8,194 nucleotides of DNA. Source: a bacterium. Its GTDB lineage: Bacteria; Patescibacteria; Gracilibacteria; 1-14-2-50-48-13. The notes under the pieces are model-generated. The model saw only the letters and a program-made list of their open reading frames with translations. It was not told where the DNA came from and did no database searches. The stretch is from contig JAUIFW010000047.1 in NCBI GenBank assembly GCA_030430105.1, forward strand, positions 1 to 8,194, in the 5' to 3' direction. Both the position numbers and the translations under genes were made by a program. Numbering within the stretch: the first letter of the stretch is position 1; every line of letters begins with the position of its first letter. Positions 5,801 through 8,194 of this stretch are shown piece after piece.

Positions 5801-7060
5801 ATGCGGCAATTTTCGTATCCTCTCCTAATGGGGGCAGCTACGGGGCTTCTTGGAGGTTTTCTTGGAGCCTCTCTATTCTCATATCTTGCTACAACACCAA
5901 AGCAGGCTGCTGCTACCTTTGACCATGCAGAAGCTTCCACATCTCTCTCGTCTCTTCGAGAGGATATACTTTCGGAGCTTTCAATAGTCTCCGAGGAGGA
6001 CCTCATTACATCCACGGTTGAATCAGCCTCCCCTGCGGTTGTCTCTATCATGGCATCTCAGGAAGTGCCCGTACTGGAGCGATACTATGAAACCACTCCA
6101 GATCCTTTTGCTCAGTTTTTTGGGGATAGTGGGCTTCGATACAGTGTCCCGAGACTTAGAGATAGTGGAGAAACTGAAGAGCGTGAAATTGGAGGAGGCT
6201 CTGGGTTTCTTGTTAGTGAAGATGGATATATCATCACAAACCGTCATGTGGTGAGTAAAGAAGACGCATCGTATACAGTATTCCTACAGGACGGCACAGA
6301 ATACGAAGCGACTGTTATTGCCCGTGACCCACTTCATGACCTTGCGGTCTTGGATATTGAAGGAGATTCCTTTCCTTACCTGAACTTCGCAGACTCAGAT
6401 GCGTTACAGGTAGGGCAAACTGCGATAGCTATTGGTAATCCGCTCTTGGAATTTGAAAATTCAGTGGCTGTAGGAGTGGTTTCAGGGCTATCTAGAACCA
6501 TCACTGCGGGAAGTCGATTCCTTGGAGATCAAGAAAGACTCGAAGGCGTGATTCAAACGGACGCAGCTATCAACCCAGGAAACTCTGGAGGTCCTCTCTT
6601 GAACCTTTCTGGAGAAGTCATAGGTGTGAATGTTGCTATTGCTAATGGACAAAATATTGGATTTTCTATTCCCTCTAATGCCGTTGCGCAAGTCGTAACA
6701 TCTATTAAAGAAACAGGTGCCATACAGCGACCTTACCTAGGGGTTCGATATATTCAAATAACACCAGGACTGCAGGAGAAAAACAGCCTGGATGTAGACT
6801 ATGGAGCCCTAATATTGCGTGGCGCGACCATGGAGGACCTCGCAGTGATTCCAGGAAGTCCTGCAGATAAAGCTGGACTCGTGGAAAATGATATTATTCT
6901 GGAAGTGGAAGGGGAAAGAGTCGACCAGGACACTAGTCTTGCACGACTAATCAGTTCGAGGACTATTGGTGAGAATATATCCCTCAGGGTACTGAGCAAA
7001 GGGGAGGAGCGAGAAATTGTTGTTACCCTAGAAGCTCGGCCGACAGAGCATACCCCCTAG
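5801..7060 (+). CDS. htrA: HtrA/Deg family serine protease with one PDZ domain
   Basis: A trypsin-like protease that degrades or refolds damaged proteins outside the cytoplasmic membrane and commonly takes part in envelope stress responses. The ATG at 5801 gives 419 residues. Residues about 8-29 form one transmembrane anchor (GAATGLLGGFLGASLFSYLA). Then comes the protease domain with the complete triad His149 (TNRHVV), Asp180 (HDLAVL) and Ser262 (NPGNSGGPL). The DPFAQFFG segment (101-108) corresponds to the LA loop region of Deg proteases, and IGNP and VSGLSR are also family motifs. One PDZ domain spans about 310-410, opening with PYLGVRY and containing GSPADKAGLVENDIILEVEG. Anchor plus protease plus a single PDZ is the DegS/HtrA layout rather than DegP, which has two PDZ domains. 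The leader lacks a Shine-Dalgarno. It is a single gene, divergent from the exported-protein unit. The family call is secure; the exact paralogue is not. Confidence 0.96.
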   Translation: MRQFSYPLLMGAATGLLGGFLGASLFSYLATTPKQAAATFDHAEASTSLSSLREDILSELSIVSEEDLITSTVESASPAVVSIMASQEVPVLERYYETTPDPFAQFFGDSGLRYSVPRLRDSGETEEREIGGGSGFLVSEDGYIITNRHVVSKEDASYTVFLQDGTEYEATVIARDPLHDLAVLDIEGDSFPYLNFADSDALQVGQTAIAIGNPLLEFENSVAVGVVSGLSRTITAGSRFLGDQERLEGVIQTDAAINPGNSGGPLLNLSGEVIGVNVAIANGQNIGFSIPSNAVAQVVTSIKETGAIQRPYLGVRYIQITPGLQEKNSLDVDYGALILRGATMEDLAVIPGSPADKAGLVENDIILEVEGERVDQDTSLARLISSRTIGENISLRVLSKGEEREIVVTLEARPTEHTP

Positions 7061-7085
7061 AAGGTATGTATACTTTATTGTTCTA

Positions 7086-7129
7086 AGCGAGGTAGTGAAG
7101 TGACTTAGCGCATTTCTCGCTACCTCGCT
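7086..7129. repeat. inverted repeat / hairpin between convergent genes
   Basis: AGCGAGGTAG (7086-7095) and CTACCTCGCT (7120-7129) are perfect inverted copies. The stem can extend inward by three pairs including one G-U, around an 18-base loop. It lies between the htrA stop (7060) and the end of the convergent small gene (7138), where transcript ends are expected. Neither side has a T-run, so it is not a canonical intrinsic terminator; it may mark a transcript end or be an operator-like site. Confidence 0.6.
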
Positions 7130-7137
7130 CAAACTCT

Positions 7138-7371
7138 TTACTTCCCCTGAAAATGCGCGAGCGCAAAAACGGAGTAAAAATCTAGAAGTACAAGTACTCC
7201 GAAGATAGCCATGAGCTCTAGAAAGAAGTCGTGAGACATGGAACCAGTGTAGCGCATGATGATACATACGATTGCTGCGATGCCTACAAGCGTAGCTTCT
7301 GCTAGTACAAGCTTTCGGATGGTGCCGTGCGACATTTTTATACCAAGCACGTTTAACGAAGTTTTGAACAT
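7138..7371 (-). CDS. small two-helix membrane protein, unknown function
   Basis: A 77-residue hydrophobic protein. Two transmembrane segments are visible, about 20-39 (KLVLAEATLVGIAAIVCIIM) and about 50-71 (FLELMAIFGVLVLLDFYSVF), joined by a short loop with Arg, His and Asp. The start at ATG 7371 is uncertain: the ATG at 7335 (MSHGTIRKL) would give 65 residues and keep both helices. Neither has a Shine-Dalgarno; the leader before 7371 is pyrimidine-rich. A possible promoter on the minus strand is TTGCTC and TACTAT near 7430-7400, with a short 15-base spacer. It is convergent with htrA and divergent from the DUF4389 gene. No family is recognised. Two well-spaced helices in one open frame make it likely to be real. 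Confidence 0.6.
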   Translation of the reverse strand: MFKTSLNVLGIKMSHGTIRKLVLAEATLVGIAAIVCIIMRYTGSMSHDFFLELMAIFGVLVLLDFYSVFALAHFQGK

Positions 7372-7483
7372 GATAAAAGAAAAAGTAGTATGGTAGATCC
7401 ACTATAGTAGGTAAGTTGTCTCTTGAGCAAGGATGGATTTCTACACTATGAGCTTATTGTCAAAGCATATACAGCTCTAGATA

Positions 7484-7512
7484 TTGTCACTCCTACATAA
7501 ACCCGCTACATT
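7484..7512 (+). promoter_or_regulatory. candidate promoter for the DUF4389 gene
   Basis: TTGTCA (7484-7489) and TACATT (7507-7512) are 17 bases apart, the optimal spacing, with five and four of six consensus matches. Initiation near 7519 gives a leader of about 23 bases to the ATG at 7542. Confidence 0.55.
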
Positions 7513-7541
7513 TGGTGTGAATAATTATTAATTTCCCCACC

Positions 7542-7817
7542 ATGACTATGCCAAAGGTAGAGGTGCCGTATTCAGAAAAAGTATCTCGTCTCTTTATCTT
7601 CCGATTTCTTTGGATCTTTATCGCGATGTGGCCAATGATGGTTCTCGCGTTTTGGGTAGGTATCCTTATGATGCTTCACTTCTGGTATATGCTCTTTATG
7701 GGGAAGAGACACGAGTATCTTTGGTCTGCTGCAAAGCGATTCTTTGTATACAACATGGAGTGGAAGTCATACCTCGAGGTGCTTACGGACGAGCGACCTG
7801 GGTTCTGGTGGAAGTAA
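7542..7817 (+). CDS. DUF4389-like small membrane protein
   Basis: A 91-residue membrane protein resembling DUF4389, a family of unknown function. The pattern seen is YSEKVSRLFIFRFLW (10-24), two hydrophobic helices within about 18-53, then FWYMLFMGKRHEYL (47-60), an aromatic/basic amphipathic stretch (AAKRFFVYNMEWKSYLEV, 63-80) and the ending LTDERPGFWW (81-90). In known members the same order appears as SR.xxxFR, a WFxxLFxGxxP step and a final LTDxYPPF. Here it is a single short copy. The usual proline after the Gly-Arg step is not obvious (GKRHEY), so the match is from memory of the family pattern. ATG 7542 or 7548 could be the start; there is no Shine-Dalgarno. It is a single gene ended by the 7832 terminator. 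Confidence 0.8.
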   Translation: MTMPKVEVPYSEKVSRLFIFRFLWIFIAMWPMMVLAFWVGILMMLHFWYMLFMGKRHEYLWSAAKRFFVYNMEWKSYLEVLTDERPGFWWK

Positions 7818-7831
7818 TTTCTACATATGGG

Positions 7832-7859
7832 AAAAGGCTGCCTACGGGTGGCCTTTTTT
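7832..7859 (+). terminator. intrinsic terminator of the DUF4389 gene
   Basis: GGCTGCC (7836-7842) pairs with GGTGGCC (7847-7853), including two G-U pairs, around a four-base loop. A4 precedes and T6 follows, with a further T6 after one C. It begins 14 bases after the stop at 7817. Confidence 0.88.
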
Positions 7860-7875
7860 CTTTTTTACGTCTTTC

Positions 7876-7903
7876 TTGCTTTTTATTAACTATGTGGTAT
7901 AGT
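7876..7903 (+). promoter_or_regulatory. candidate extended -10 promoter of the right-edge lipoprotein gene
   Basis: TTGCTT (7876-7881) and TATAGT (7898-7903) are 16 bases apart. TGG directly before the -10 box gives an extended -10 (TGn) element. Initiation near 7910 gives a leader of about 53 bases. Confidence 0.65.
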
Positions 7904-7919
7904 TCTCTATTAAAAATTC

Positions 7920-7934
7920 GCGACTTTATGTCGC
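7920..7934 (+). promoter_or_regulatory. small stem-loop in the leader of the right-edge lipoprotein gene
   Basis: GCGAC (7920-7924) and GTCGC (7930-7934) form a perfect five-base stem around TTTAT. It lies about ten bases after the predicted transcription start and 28 bases before the GTG. It could stabilise the 5' end of the mRNA; no riboswitch is recognised. Confidence 0.4.
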
Positions 7935-7962
7935 ACACCTGTTTATACTCTCTTTCTCTACT

Positions 7963-8194
7963 GTGAAACAATTACTTTCTTTCCTTGCTCTTAGTTCACT
8001 CCTACTGACAAGCTGCTCTACCGCACCTGGCGATAGTTCAAAGGATCTAGAGGCTACTAATGGGTTAGCTGACACTACTTTGTCATCTACTCCAAGTTCT
8101 GAGCAGGACCCTTCTCCTGAAGAAGAGGAGGCCGTACCTGCGGAGCCCCAAGAGGAAGCAGACATAGTTTTCGATGGTTGCGGAACCCCTGAAG
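7963..8194 (+). CDS. lipoprotein, 5' part only (runs off window)
   Basis: The first 77 codons of a predicted lipoprotein. GTG at 7963 is chosen because the frame then begins MKQLLSFLALSSLLLTSC, a classic lipoprotein signal with the lipobox LTSC and modified cysteine at residue 18; no ATG lies in frame in the leader. Residues about 20-67 are a Ser/Thr/Pro/Glu-rich, probably disordered linker (EQDPSPEEEEAVPAEPQEEA), followed by IVFDGCGTPE, where a folded domain may begin. The lipobox position and acidic linker resemble those of the lipoprotein at 2095, though no further similarity can be seen in the part available. There is no Shine-Dalgarno; the leader is pyrimidine-rich. Function is unknown. 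Confidence 0.8.
   Translation, partial: MKQLLSFLALSSLLLTSCSTAPGDSSKDLEATNGLADTTLSSTPSSEQDPSPEEEEAVPAEPQEEADIVFDGCGTPE

Noticed and set aside
7049..7068. Six-base inverted repeat CATACC/GGTATG around the htrA stop codon
   Set aside because: The stem is short and AT-containing, overlaps the stop, and has no following T-run; too weak to call a terminator.

Overview
This is an 8.2-kb stretch of a bacterial chromosome with moderate GC content. It carries nine protein genes on both strands and no RNA genes, CRISPR array or transposase. Genes are mostly single units separated by intrinsic terminators or short divergent promoter regions. Three things loosely suggest a small-genome, poorly characterised bacterium, perhaps of the Candidate Phyla Radiation (Patescibacteria): many short membrane-anchored or lipoprotein genes without recognisable families, almost no Shine-Dalgarno sequences, and a standalone miniature DUF4389 protein. 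This placement is inference; nothing in the window fixes the taxon. The standard genetic code fits all genes.

Layout. At the left edge (1-1656, minus) lies a DEAD-box RNA helicase of the DeaD/CsdA type, cut by the window edge inside its Arg/Gly-rich tail. A 438-base non-coding region follows (1657-2094). Its centre is a 163-base nested inverted repeat (1777-1939) that can fold into one long hairpin. Next comes a plus-strand lipoprotein with a His/acid-rich linker (2095-2838), then a terminator shared with the convergent tspO gene (2914-3381, minus). A plus-strand gene for an extremely acidic protein built on a 42-bp tandem repeat (3556-3909) ends at a strong terminator.

A two-gene minus-strand unit follows, transcribed from 5657 leftwards: a membrane-anchored exported protein with an internal duplication (4680-5657), then a nicotinamidase-like cysteine hydrolase (3982-4668). 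Divergent from it is an HtrA/Deg-type serine protease (5801-7060) with a good promoter. A small two-helix membrane protein (7138-7371, minus) and a DUF4389 membrane protein (7542-7817, plus) diverge from each other. The window ends inside a second lipoprotein gene (7963 onward, plus) with an extended -10 promoter and a leader hairpin.

Taken together, the right two thirds is dominated by cell-envelope functions: lipoproteins, an anchored exported protein, a periplasmic-type protease, TspO and small membrane proteins. There is no clear pathway linking them. The most unusual items are the long nested palindrome beside the helicase, the acidic minisatellite protein (the only gene with a clear Shine-Dalgarno), and the duplicated Cys-pair module of the exported protein.
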